From Candidatus Ozemibacter sibiricus (GTDB lineage: Bacteria > Muiribacteriota > Ozemobacteria > Ozemobacterales > Ozemobacteraceae): 64,000 nt of DNA. A program made the position numbers and the translations under genes. Positions 1-8,411 of the stretch are shown piece after piece. Under the pieces are notes generated by a model. The model worked only from the letters and a program-made list of their open reading frames with translations, was not told where the DNA came from and made no database searches. The stretch is taken from positions 62,001-126,000 of the forward strand of contig QOQW01000003.1 in the NCBI GenBank assembly GCA_003327425.1. The letters are read 5' to 3'. Numbering within the stretch: position 1 is the stretch's first letter; every line of letters starts with the position of its first letter.

Positions 1-2623
1 GGTAGAACTTCAGGTCGGGTTTGAACTGGCTCAACCGGCCATTGTACGGGGGATCGAAGATCGACCGTTCGATCTTCTCGTCCTTGTTGCCGTTCTCATC
101 TTCCAGCAGCTCGTACTTCCCGGTGGGGTTGCCGTTGGCATCGAGTTCCTGGATCTGCATCTTGTAGTAGCTGATGCCGCGGTGCTTGTGGAAGTTGTCG
201 ATGTTGTCCCAGGCGTGGGCCGCGATGTTGAGGCGGGTGTCTTCGTAGATCACCTTGTCGCCGGACAACAGCGAGGAGCCGATCGGCGGTTGCAGACCTT
301 CGCCCGACTTGTTGATGCTGATCTCCTTGGTGGTGAGATCGTTGTCCTGGAGGGAGGAAGCCTGGGCATACTCACTGACCTCCCCCGTCCGGGGATCCTT
401 CACGATCAGTTTGTCACCATAGTCGAGCTGGTCATCGGCCGGCACGCCGACCACATGATCGTTCCCGTTGGCATCCGACAGGGTGCATTCGCAGTTCGGC
501 TTGGAGCCTTCGCCGCTGTCATTGACCTTCAGGAAGCCGACCTGGTTGGTGGTATTGCCGCAGCAGTCCGCCATGTCGACCTTGAACATCAGGTCGGGCA
601 CCTTCTGCATCCATTCGTGACCGTATTTGTTGATGAAGTTGGAGTTGGTGCCAGCCACCTGGAGTTCGAGAGGAACGCCCGCATCGGCCGCGGTGTTGAC
701 CCGGTGCCATTTGCCATCATTGCCGAGGACGAAGTTCTGGCTGTCGGTGGCCATCTGTTCGCCGGAGTGGCGAGTGCCGGCCGTGGAATCCCATTCGATG
801 GAGTTGACCGCGAAGTGCTTGGGCAGCAGAACGCGGGGGCCGGGGATCATCCAGGTTGCCTGCTTGACCTCCTGGCCATCGACCGTGACGTTCTTCTCTT
901 CGTAGATGCCGGCGATCTTTTCGAATTCGATGGGGCCGACGCAGTAGCGGCCGCCATCCTTGAATTCGATATAGGAGAAGCGGTTGTAGTCGGTCTTGCC
1001 GTTGGCCGCCAGGTGGGCCTTGAAGGCGGCGAGGTCGGCTGCCGCTTTCTTGCCGCGTTCCCCCATCTCTTTGTACTCGTTGATCATGGCGTCGATCTCA
1101 GGATTGACATCGATCGGGCGCCCATCCTTGTCTTTCTTGCCGGTGACGTGGCTGTTGAGGGTCTTGATCTTCAACAAGCCGCTGTTGCGCTCATCGAGGA
1201 TGAAGTAGCACAGGCCGCGGGCCCAGGGAGCCAGGCTCTTGGCGCTGTAGGCGTTGGCATACCGGTTGGTGATGTAATCTTCGACCTCTTCGGCGCTGCG
1301 GCGGCTCCAGATCGGATCGATGTTCTTGTAATAGTCGTATTCCTCGGCCTTCTTGGCAGGACCGACGTACGGACCGTAGACCACGGTGTCATCGAACACC
1401 GGCGGATTGTCGGAGATCTTGACCCGCTCCCAGGACGAGCCGTTCCAGGTCATCTTGTAGGTCGGCGGGAGGTAGACGAAATAGATGTACGGCTCGGAGG
1501 TCGGATCATCCGGGTCGTAGGCCGGATTGTCGAGTTTGTACAGGTCCATGTTGCCGCACTCATAGTTCATGCTGGCCTTGAGGCGGTCCGAGGTGACGAC
1601 GGCGTTGGGGTTGTCGTCCTCGGTCTCGAACAGGATGCCCTGAACCTTCTTCCAGGAATTGGTGCTCTTGTCGTAGACGGAATCGACGAAGCCGCCGGCA
1701 TTCCCGCGGTAGATCTTGACATCGGTGGATTTGACGCTGGGCGCCGAATAGTCTTCGACGTACACGCGGTTGACCGCGGTGAAACCGCCCAGGTCGCTCT
1801 TCAGGCCGAACTTCTCGGGAGTGGCATTGATGAGCTTCTTGCTCTCCCAGTTAGTGGGTTCGCTGTTGAGCTGGGCGGGGCTGATGGTGTTGGTGTCGAT
1901 GACGCCATTGTCGGCATTGCCGTAGTAGCCATCGCCCGTCACGCCGGTCGGGGCGACCTCGGCCCGCTCATAGGTCAGGGTCATGCCGACTTCCTGCAGT
2001 ACGGTGGAGCCCTTGGTGTCATCAGTGCCGGAGATGCCCGAGTCGAACGGCTTTTTGTGGGCGTTGGGGTAGACTTTGGGATCCCAGGTCCGGTCGCCGG
2101 TGCCGTTGACGATGTTGCGCATGTAGTTGACGGCCTTTTCGGCGCCAGAAGCCTTGTAGAAGGGAGTCCAGACGTCGCCGCCCGAGGTGCCGTTGACGCC
2201 GCCGCTATGCTCGCCTTCTCCCGCATCTTCGAACACCCAGTGGTATTTGACGTTGCGGTAGACGAACCATTTGCCTGCGTCGGGGCCAGACACCACCTTC
2301 ACCAGGAACGGATATTTGGACGCGGTGGTGCCGGTGTTGCGATAGATGCGCACGTTGTCCTTGATGCGGTTGTCGAAGCCACGGACGACCGGCTCGGGCT
2401 CGACCATGGGAATCCACATGCCGATCTGGGATTCCGGCTTGTCGATCATATCGGGGATGCGCCGGATCTCGTTCTTGGGAATGGACATGATCCCGGTGGG
2501 GTGCTTGGTCGGATCGTTCGTATCAAACCGGGTATCGGTGGCCAACCCGCTCACATCGGCGGCAAAAGACGCGGAAGCCACCACACACAGAACCGCCAGG
2601 GCGAACCAAATCCTTTTCACCAT
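1..2623 (-). CDS. Large secreted protein of unknown function (3' end beyond window)
   Basis: This reading frame is open from ATG at 2623 to the left edge, about 874 residues, and its end lies outside the window. The start has a good ribosome binding site (GGAGGGAAT) directly before ATG. Residues 1-22 (MVKRIWFALAVLCVVASASF and two alanines) are a typical signal peptide, so the product is exported. The mature part is hydrophilic, rich in Asp, Asn, Gly, Tyr and Lys, with a few cysteines (a DCCGN motif and a CEC motif near residues 685-715) and many short Gly-Asn-Asp turns, as expected of an all-beta extracellular or surface protein. No known family was recognised. The opposite strand has a long open frame here that is a shadow, because only the minus frame has a ribosome binding site and signal peptide. 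It follows the FloA/TPR gene group after about 130 bases, so co-transcription is possible but unproven. Confidence 0.8.
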   Translation of the reverse strand, partial: MVKRIWFALAVLCVVASASFAADVSGLATDTRFDTNDPTKHPTGIMSIPKNEIRRIPDMIDKPESQIGMWIPMVEPEPVVRGFDNRIKDNVRIYRNTGTTASKYPFLVKVVSGPDAGKWFVYRNVKYHWVFEDAGEGEHSGGVNGTSGGDVWTPFYKASGAEKAVNYMRNIVNGTGDRTWDPKVYPNAHKKPFDSGISGTDDTKGSTVLQEVGMTLTYERAEVAPTGVTGDGYYGNADNGVIDTNTISPAQLNSEPTNWESKKLINATPEKFGLKSDLGGFTAVNRVYVEDYSAPSVKSTDVKIYRGNAGGFVDSVYDKSTNSWKKVQGILFETEDDNPNAVVTSDRLKASMNYECGNMDLYKLDNPAYDPDDPTSEPYIYFVYLPPTYKMTWNGSSWERVKISDNPPVFDDTVVYGPYVGPAKKAEEYDYYKNIDPIWSRRSAEEVEDYITNRYANAYSAKSLAPWARGLCYFILDERNSGLLKIKTLNSHVTGKKDKDGRPIDVNPEIDAMINEYKEMGERGKKAAADLAAFKAHLAANGKTDYNRFSYIEFKDGGRYCVGPIEFEKIAGIYEEKNVTVDGQEVKQATWMIPGPRVLLPKHFAVNSIEWDSTAGTRHSGEQMATDSQNFVLGNDGKWHRVNTAADAGVPLELQVAGTNSNFINKYGHEWMQKVPDLMFKVDMADCCGNTTNQVGFLKVNDSGEGSKPNCECTLSDANGNDHVVGVPADDQLDYGDKLIVKDPRTGEVSEYAQASSLQDNDLTTKEISINKSGEGLQPPIGSSLLSGDKVIYEDTRLNIAAHAWDNIDNFHKHRGISYYKMQIQELDANGNPTGKYELLEDENGNKDEKIERSIFDPPYNGRLSQFKPDLKFY

Positions 2624-2754
2624 ATTCCCTCCAGTCGTAGGTTGGAGCCGGATATTCCGGTCTCCGCGCATTCCTTCCTCATCCTCATTACGATGCTCTC
2701 TGGGCCGACGTTCACCTCCGATGTTTTTTGTTCAAATTCAATCCCCTGCGGGGA

Positions 2755-4269
2755 TCAGCGCACCGATTTGTTGATCTTGTCGGTCAATTGCCGTTCGATC
2801 CCGAATTTCTCCTCGAGGGTCTCGAGGGCCTCGTTGATCTTGGCGGCATGGACATACTTCGGATTCACGGTCACGATTTCTTTGTAGAGTCGGTAGGCCC
2901 GCTTGAGATCTTTGAACGGAAGATATTCCAGCTGATGGCTGGGATCTTCGTTCGAGAAATTGTTGCCAGGGAAGGAATTCCCGGTAGCGTTGTAGATATT
3001 GGCCAATTGATATTTCACGTCGAGCATTTCGGGCCCGTACTGGGCCGCCAGCTCATACTCGGCGATGGCTTCGTCGATCCGGCGACGCATTTCCAGGTAG
3101 AGGCCCTGATAGAAGTGGCACCAGGGGTTTTCGGGCTCGAGGGCCAGAGCCGCCGACAGATGCTTCTTGGCCGAAAAGTCCATGATGCGCGGCAGGTAGA
3201 TGGCGACCAACCCCAGGTGGTAGCGCGCCTTGGTCGGATCGAGGGCGATCGCCACTTCGTGGAAATGGATCGACTCGTCGAGCCGGTTGACGTTCTTCAA
3301 CCCGGTCGCATATTTGAAGGCCGCTTCGGCGTTCTCGCGATGCATTTCGAAGGCCCGGGCATAGGCATCGAGCGCCTTATGGTATTCCTTCAGACCGGTC
3401 CAGGCGTCGCCGGCTCCCCAGAGGGGTCGCAGGTCTTCGCTATCGATCTTGCTGGCCTTTTCGTACCACTCGATGGCCTTCTGGTAGTTTCCCTGTACCA
3501 GGCAGAGATCGCCGGTGTACAAAGTCGCAAGGAAATCTTTCGGATCGAGTTTGACCGCCCGGCTCAGCGCATCTTCGGCGGCTTTGAAATCGTATTTCCT
3601 GGCATAGGTACAGGCCCGGCCCAGCATCGTCCATTGCGCCTTGGTCATGGCCCCATCGCCGATCGCCTTGCGGACCTTCTCGAGGAGGGCCTTGGCTTGA
3701 TCGAAATAGGACTTGCCCTGGTCTGAGTAGGCGTCGCCATATTCCGCCATGGTGCGACCCGCGATGTCCATCAATTCGACATTGTCGGCTTCGAGCGCCA
3801 ACGCCTTCTCGAATTCGAGGATGGCATAGATGGGCTGTTTTTCCTCGAGATAGGCGGCGCCACGACGATAGTGCTCCTGCGCTTTGTCGTTCTTCAGGCT
3901 GGCCAGGCGATATTTGTCCATGACCGCCGCCGATGGTTCAGCCATGCCGGCCGGCGCGCCCTGGCCGATCTTTTCCCGATGCTTGGCAGCCCGCTTGAAC
4001 GCTTCCTCGGCCGATTTCGTCCGCCCCGCCGCTTTCAGGGAGGTGGCGAAGGCTTCCCAGACCATGGCGGCCTTGGCGGGATCCCCGCGAAGGAGATTCT
4101 GATGCTTGACCAGGATATCATTGAAGGCCTTGGCCGCCGGATCGAACTGTCCGGCTTCGTGCAGCGTCCGGGCCTTCGCCATGTCCTGTTCGAGACTGTC
4201 GGCCAGACCGACCGCCGGCGCAACGAGCACCAGAAGCAAAGCCAAAAACATGCCAGGGAACCGTGTCAT
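2755..4269 (-). CDS. Exported TPR-repeat protein
   Basis: A 504-residue protein starting at ATG 4269 behind GGGAGGAA; the frame is open 17 codons further upstream but that would lose the signal peptide. Residues 1-23 (MTRFPGMFLALLLVLVAPAV, then GLA) are a cleavable signal peptide. The rest is a chain of about eight to ten tetratricopeptide repeats with the usual pattern of small residues and Pro at repeat ends (for example A-x-x-LDPKDF, KIDSEDLRPLW, ALDPTKARYH, ALEPENPWCH). TPR arrays are protein-protein scaffolds, so this is probably a periplasmic or outer-membrane-associated assembly factor. Its start overlaps the stop of the propeller gene upstream by ATGA, which suggests translational coupling. 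The exact partner cannot be read from sequence. Confidence 0.85.
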   Translation of the reverse strand: MTRFPGMFLALLLVLVAPAVGLADSLEQDMAKARTLHEAGQFDPAAKAFNDILVKHQNLLRGDPAKAAMVWEAFATSLKAAGRTKSAEEAFKRAAKHREKIGQGAPAGMAEPSAAVMDKYRLASLKNDKAQEHYRRGAAYLEEKQPIYAILEFEKALALEADNVELMDIAGRTMAEYGDAYSDQGKSYFDQAKALLEKVRKAIGDGAMTKAQWTMLGRACTYARKYDFKAAEDALSRAVKLDPKDFLATLYTGDLCLVQGNYQKAIEWYEKASKIDSEDLRPLWGAGDAWTGLKEYHKALDAYARAFEMHRENAEAAFKYATGLKNVNRLDESIHFHEVAIALDPTKARYHLGLVAIYLPRIMDFSAKKHLSAALALEPENPWCHFYQGLYLEMRRRIDEAIAEYELAAQYGPEMLDVKYQLANIYNATGNSFPGNNFSNEDPSHQLEYLPFKDLKRAYRLYKEIVTVNPKYVHAAKINEALETLEEKFGIERQLTDKINKSVR

Positions 4270-5324
4270 CGAGGGTTTCCTCCCGTATGGATGGTGGAAT
4301 GATCGAAGAGGCATACCCAATTCTTACCATCCACGAGGTACACTTGTCCAACATCGGTGCCAGCGACCACACCCGCGCGGGTGAGCCCAAGACTCTTGAT
4401 GGCCCGCGAAGCGGAAGCGGGCCCCTCTCGCCGTTCCACCGCCCGATCGCTGAGGAGCCGGAACAGCCCCTCCTCGGTTCCGATCCAGAGAGTGTCTCCG
4501 ACCGGAAGGAGGGCATGCACCTGATCAGGAATCCCGGGAATCCGGCGGTAGGTTACCCGCCGGCGCGGTGATCGCTGTGGGGAACCGGCCGGCGTGGAAC
4601 CGGGGAGCGGCTCGAGCCGTTCGACCAGCCCGCCCGAGCCGGTGCCCAGGAAGAGATTGCCTTGAAAGCGCGCCAGCACATTGATGTTGCCGTCGCGCCA
4701 CCCCTGCTCGGGATGTTCGACCCGGGTGACGCGAGTGCCTTCGAGGTAGGCCAGGCCGGCATAGGTGGCCAACCAGGTGCCAGAAGCCTCGGGCAGGGCA
4801 TCATTGATCCAGTCGCTGGGCAGGCCATCGGGTTCCTTGAGGGTAATCCAGCGCCCGCCGGTGGCCAGACACAAGCCATCCCCCACCGATCCTAGCAGAT
4901 ATCCCCCATCGGGCAGGATCGCCAAGGCATGGAAATGCCGCGAGGGCGGCTCTCCGAACGGCGTCAGCGGACTCCAGCGTCCGCTGGGGCGGTGCAGGCG
5001 GGCGGCCCCACCCCCGGCGGTGGCGACCAGCAGGTCTTCCCCTTCCACCAGGAGCTTGCTGAGGCGCTCGTCAGGCAACCCGCCCGGGGTCTGGCGAATC
5101 TGCGCCCAGGTCTCGCCGGTGCGGATCCAGAGGCCGGCCCCGAAGGTACCGAGGTAGAGACGGCCGGCGTCATCCTCGAGAAGAGCACGACACACGCATG
5201 AATACGCGGTTTTCTTCCATACCGACCCTTCTCTTGTCAAAGACCCGAGGCCCAGGGCCACCGAACCGGCGGCGGCCAGGCCGATCAGGACCATCAGGAT
5301 CGAGAGCCGGGACAGAGATCGCAC
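4266..5324 (-). CDS. Exported or anchored beta-propeller protein (Reg_prop-like)
   Basis: 352 residues. An N-terminal hydrophobic segment (about residues 8-27) acts as a signal peptide or membrane anchor. The rest is built of repeated short modules with the pattern G-T-x-G-x-G-L-x-x-x, as in LGTFGAGLWIR, LVATAGGGAARL, LLGSVGDGLCL, FLGTGSGGLVERL and LWIGTEEGLFRL. This is the signature of the two-component-regulator propeller repeats found in extracytoplasmic sensor domains. No kinase or DNA-binding domain follows, so the propeller stands alone. It lies 43 bases after floA and overlaps the downstream TPR gene by ATGA, so the three are probably one operon. A ligand- or protein-binding role outside the membrane is inferred; no substrate can be named. 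Confidence 0.75.
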   Translation of the reverse strand: MRSLSRLSILMVLIGLAAAGSVALGLGSLTREGSVWKKTAYSCVCRALLEDDAGRLYLGTFGAGLWIRTGETWAQIRQTPGGLPDERLSKLLVEGEDLLVATAGGGAARLHRPSGRWSPLTPFGEPPSRHFHALAILPDGGYLLGSVGDGLCLATGGRWITLKEPDGLPSDWINDALPEASGTWLATYAGLAYLEGTRVTRVEHPEQGWRDGNINVLARFQGNLFLGTGSGGLVERLEPLPGSTPAGSPQRSPRRRVTYRRIPGIPDQVHALLPVGDTLWIGTEEGLFRLLSDRAVERREGPASASRAIKSLGLTRAGVVAGTDVGQVYLVDGKNWVCLFDHSTIHTGGNPR

Positions 5325-5367
5325 GAAACCCTTTCGGGCCTCCCACCGAGGAGGCCAGGATGTGGAA

Positions 5368-6318
5368 TCAGGTCGGACCAGCCCCGGTGGTCATGGCGAC
5401 CGCCGGGGTTTTGCGCTTGCGTTGGACGAGAAGCTTGCCGCGCCGGAAGCATTCGGCCAGGGCATGGGGAACCCGCATCTCGGCTTCGACGAGGCGGGCT
5501 TTCATCTCCTGCTCGATCGCCTTGTTCTCCTGCAGCTGGGCCAAGGCCAGCGCGCGACGCCCTTCGGCCTTGGCCTGGGCCACCTTGCGGTCGGCCTCGG
5601 CCTGGTCGTTCTGCAGGATGGCGCCGATGTTGCGCCCGACATCGAGGTCGGCCACCTCGAAGGAGATGATCTGGAACGCCGTTCCGGCGTCGAGCCCCGA
5701 TTTCATGATCTTCTGGGTGATCAACTCGGGACGCTTCAGCACATCGGTGTGGGTGTCGGCCGACCCGATGGCCGACACGATGCCCTCGGAAACCCGCGCC
5801 AGGATGGTTTCTTCCCCCGCTCCGCCGACCATCGTGTCAAGGTTGGCCTTGACGGTGATCTTGGCTTTGGCGATGACCTCGATGCCGTTGCGCGCCATGC
5901 CGGCCACCCCGCCAGTGGAGATGACCCGGGGCTGAACGCTCATGCGAACGGCATCCTGCACATCGCGGCCCGCCAGGTCGATGGCAGCGGCCTTTTCGAA
6001 CGTCAGGTCGAGGTTGGCGCGCCCGGCGCTGATCAGGGCGTTGACCACCCCTTCGACATCACCGCCCGACAGATAGTGGGCTTCGAGGCGATCGAGGTAC
6101 AACGGCAACCCTGCTTTGTTGCCACGAATGAAGGTATCGATGATGACGTCGGTCGGCACTTTTCGCAGGTTCATGGCGATCAGATCGATCGGCCCGACCG
6201 GAACGCCAGCCGAAAGGCATTTGACGAATGTACGAAAGGGGAACAGGGATAGGAGGACGAAAAACCCGAGGACCCCGAGAATCAAGAAAATCCCGAGAAC
6301 GATAGCCCCAGTGGTCAT
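5368..6318 (-). CDS. floA: Flotillin-like protein FloA
   Basis: 316 residues, close to the usual length of FloA (UPF0365/YqfA family). An N-terminal hydrophobic hairpin (about residues 4-26) anchors the protein to the membrane; the following PRFTF-like stretch here reads [17 protein letters not shown], and [12 protein letters not shown] and the [14 protein letters not shown] segment are typical. A coiled-coil region rich in Ala, Glu, Lys and Gln covers about residues 230-290. FloA forms membrane-bound oligomers that organise functional membrane microdomains in Bacillus, where it usually sits beside nfeD; no nfeD is present here. It is the first gene of a minus-strand group with a propeller and a TPR protein, and it has its own promoter (see 6352-6380). 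Confidence 0.93.
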   Translation of the reverse strand: MTTGAIVLGIFLILGVLGFFVLLSLFPFRTFVKCLSAGVPVGPIDLIAMNLRKVPTDVIIDTFIRGNKAGLPLYLDRLEAHYLSGGDVEGVVNALISAGRANLDLTFEKAAAIDLAGRDVQDAVRMSVQPRVISTGGVAGMARNGIEVIAKAKITVKANLDTMVGGAGEETILARVSEGIVSAIGSADTHTDVLKRPELITQKIMKSGLDAGTAFQIISFEVADLDVGRNIGAILQNDQAEADRKVAQAKAEGRRALALAQLQENKAIEQEMKARLVEAEMRVPHALAECFRRGKLLVQRKRKTPAVAMTTGAGPT

Positions 6319-6351
6319 ACTCGATCACCCCGGCCAAGTGGAATTTCCCCC

Positions 6352-6380
6352 ACTCTAAACCAGGTAGGAGGGGGTGTCAA
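6352..6380 (-). promoter_or_regulatory. Sigma70-type promoter of the floA group
   Basis: On the minus strand a perfect -35 TTGACA (6375-6380) is followed after 17 bases by TAGAGT (6352-6357). The floA start codon lies 34 bases further on. Spacing and the perfect -35 box make it convincing; the -10 box matches four of six. Confidence 0.65.
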
Positions 6381-6649
6381 ATCAAGGGCGCGAGTGATTG
6401 GGCTTTCCATGTTCGTACTGTTCTATGGAGAGGCCCCTGAAATTGTTTCAAAAAAAATTCGCCGGAGAAAGGCGATCGTTGTGCCCCCTGCGGGCGCAGG
6501 GTCGAAGAATGGCCAAGCTCCCCATCAATTGCCTTTGGCTGGGATGTCGGGGAAGTGTGTCATTCCCCTTTCGGGGGCGCGGAATCGTACAGGCGAATGG
6601 GGATCGGGATCGAGCGCCAAGGCGGGCCGCGGGAAGGAAAGAGGAGGAA

Positions 6650-6693
6650 AAATCCCTCGCGTGCGAAAAAGGCACACGCCTAGGGATTTTTTC
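6650..6693 (-). terminator. Rho-independent terminator after the TPR gene pair
   Basis: Read on the minus strand: AAATCCCT-AG-GCGTG, an 11-base loop, then CACGC-G-AGGGATTTTT. The stem is about 13 pairs with a small bulge and runs into a T tract. It lies about 20 bases after the stop at 6710. Confidence 0.8.
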
Positions 6694-6709
6694 CCTGGGC
6701 CAGGCCTAT

Positions 6710-7294
6710 CTAGTCTGCCATCCGGTATTCGAGTTCACGCAGGCGGGCCGCTGAAATACGGTCTTCGGGGTTCTGGTTGACGGTCTTCTGGAGACGATCG
6801 ATCTCGGTCCGGCAGTAGCGGATGAGGCGCTTCAGGACGTCAAGATCGCGCAGGAGGCTTTGATCGTAGTTGGGAAGCTGGGTGGCACGAGCCCATTCGT
6901 TGAAGGCCTTGCGATACTGGCTGCGTTCGAACTGGATCTGGCCGGACAGCTTGAAAGCCCCGAAGTTATGCGGGTCATACCATTTGGCGCGCTCCAGGCG
7001 GCGGAGGGCTTCGTCGTAGCTGCCGCTGAAGTAATCGCGGGTGGCATGGTTCACATACTGGATGGCTCGAGCCTCGTTCAAATGCTTATCGCGATTGGGA
7101 AACTCGTCTTCAAGGTCGGCGCTGGACGTGGCCAAGGCGACGTCACTACCTTCGCTGACCACTTGGGGCTTGAGCCCCACCTTCAGTGACCCGAAATCGA
7201 CGTAGGCGAAGCGCTGGATGAAAAGGCCGGCCACCGCCAGGAAGAACCCCAGCGCCACCGCCAGAACGATCTTCGCTCCCGTCGACAGCATCAT
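6710..7294 (-). CDS. Membrane-anchored TPR-like protein
   Basis: 194 residues from ATG 7294, which overlaps the upstream stop by ATGA; ATG 7306 is an alternative that adds four residues, and GAGGAGG lies before both. A single hydrophobic segment (about residues 7-26) anchors the protein, leaving a soluble C-terminal part. Residues about 75-150 contain two TPR-like helical hairpins (ARDYFSGSYDEALRRLERA and KLSGQIQFERSQYRKAFNEW). The C-terminus is a charged helix (DLDVLKRLIRYCRTEIDRLQ) that could form a coiled coil. Function is unknown; it follows a second TPR-like exported protein and probably works with it. Confidence 0.75.
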   Translation of the reverse strand: MMLSTGAKIVLAVALGFFLAVAGLFIQRFAYVDFGSLKVGLKPQVVSEGSDVALATSSADLEDEFPNRDKHLNEARAIQYVNHATRDYFSGSYDEALRRLERAKWYDPHNFGAFKLSGQIQFERSQYRKAFNEWARATQLPNYDQSLLRDLDVLKRLIRYCRTEIDRLQKTVNQNPEDRISAARLRELEYRMAD

Positions 7295-8148
7295 CTCGGG
7301 CACCATGCCTCCTCGAAGAAGGTCCCGCGTTCCCGCAGGTAGGCGAGGTATTCCGACGGGCCCGGCCGTCCCTTCCGATGCCGTCTGGCATCCCCCCCGA
7401 GCGCTGAGATGCCGAGGAGGGCGGCTTGCCGTTTGACATCGGGATTGCCTTGCTGGAAGGCGGAGCGGACGAAGCGGGCGAGGGCGGAATCGAGCGGCCA
7501 GCACCCCAGCTGCCGGAGGCGCTCGGCATGCGCCTCCGCGGCCAGGGGCGACAGCCGGATCGCCCACAAGGCGCGGGCCTGCCACAGATCGAGCATTCCT
7601 CGCAGGGTGGCGGGGCTCGCCGCTTCATGGGTTTTCTTCCAGGACTGGATCCATTGGAGGGTACCGATGGGATCGGTCGAAGGCTCCGGAATCAACCCTC
7701 GCTGCAGCAGGTGATTCAGAGCTGGAGGCGCGAGTTGCAACAATTGCGAAGCCGAAGCAGCCTTCTGGCGAAGAGCGGGTTCCTCGACCGCCACTGCCAG
7801 CTCGGTCAGTTCGGAAGCGCTGACCTTGTCTTTGAGCGCTTGGTAGCGAGCCGTCAGGCGAGACAGGTGGTCGGCTTCCTCCTGATCCCGGTCTTGGGGG
7901 CGCGAACGGAAGGCCGAAAGAGCAGCCAGAAGCTGCGCCTCGACGGCCAATCCATGGTCTGGCCAGCTATGCGTGAACCGGTCGAAATGTTCGCGGGCTT
8001 CCCGCCAATGCCCCAGGGCGAACGCACGCCGGCCGTCCTGGAAGACCTCTTCGGGAGTGATGCCGGCGCAGGAGGACGTGCCGGCCAGGACCACCGCCAG
8101 GATCATCACCGGGACCACTGTCGGGAAACCACCGTTTGTGCGCTTCAT
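7291..8148 (-). CDS. Exported TPR-like protein, possible lipoprotein
   Basis: 285 residues. The N-terminus (positive start, hydrophobic VVPVMILAVVLAGTSSC) is a signal sequence ending in Cys 27. The residues before Cys (T-S-S) fit a lipobox only loosely, so lipidation is uncertain. The segment after it (EEVFQDGRRAFALGHWREAREHFDRF) is a TPR-like hairpin of the kind found in outer-membrane assembly lipoproteins; the rest is helical and Gln/Ala/Leu-rich. No family was recognised. It is translationally coupled to the anchored TPR protein that follows. The opposite-strand open frames in this stretch have no start signals and are treated as shadows. Confidence 0.7.
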   Translation of the reverse strand: MKRTNGGFPTVVPVMILAVVLAGTSSCAGITPEEVFQDGRRAFALGHWREAREHFDRFTHSWPDHGLAVEAQLLAALSAFRSRPQDRDQEEADHLSRLTARYQALKDKVSASELTELAVAVEEPALRQKAASASQLLQLAPPALNHLLQRGLIPEPSTDPIGTLQWIQSWKKTHEAASPATLRGMLDLWQARALWAIRLSPLAAEAHAERLRQLGCWPLDSALARFVRSAFQQGNPDVKRQAALLGISALGGDARRHRKGRPGPSEYLAYLRERGTFFEEAWCPR

Positions 8149-8411
8149 TGGCCCCCCACGCTGCTCTAGGCAGAATCATCTGCAAAATTTCTGCCAAATT
8201 CCCGAACACGGGCCACACGATCGTGTACCCTTGCTTTCATCGGCAATTCCGCCGCCAGGCCGAATGGGAAGGTGATGCTGGGCGGGCACGATATGTGCGC
8301 AAACGACACACCCAGAATCTAGAACTCTAAGTATCTGTGTTCAGGAGGGCAGGAAGTGCGAAAATCCCTCGTCGTTAGGAAGGATGATGGAGTCGTTCCT
8401 GGAGGGTGGCT
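8149..8411. other. Gene-free interval upstream of the TPR pair
   Basis: About 260 bases without a credible gene. It contains an inverted repeat GGCAGAA/TTCTGCC (8169-8175 and 8189-8195) just upstream of the minus-strand gene that starts at 8148, a possible operator or leader hairpin. No convincing promoter pair was found by eye. Confidence 0.4.

Larger units (their letters stand above)
6319..6709. other. Gene-free interval between floA and the TPR gene pair
   Basis: About 390 bases with no credible gene. It holds the floA promoter near its left end and the terminator of the right-hand operon (6650-6693). A small hairpin (CCCTGC/GCAGGG, 6484-6499) is also visible. Short open frames here have no ribosome binding site and no family resemblance. 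Confidence 0.6.

Noticed and set aside
182-2887. Long plus-strand open frame of about 900 codons
   Set aside because: It is antisense to the signal-peptide protein on the minus strand, has no ribosome binding site and a Val/Gly/Asp-rich composition typical of a shadow frame in high-GC DNA.
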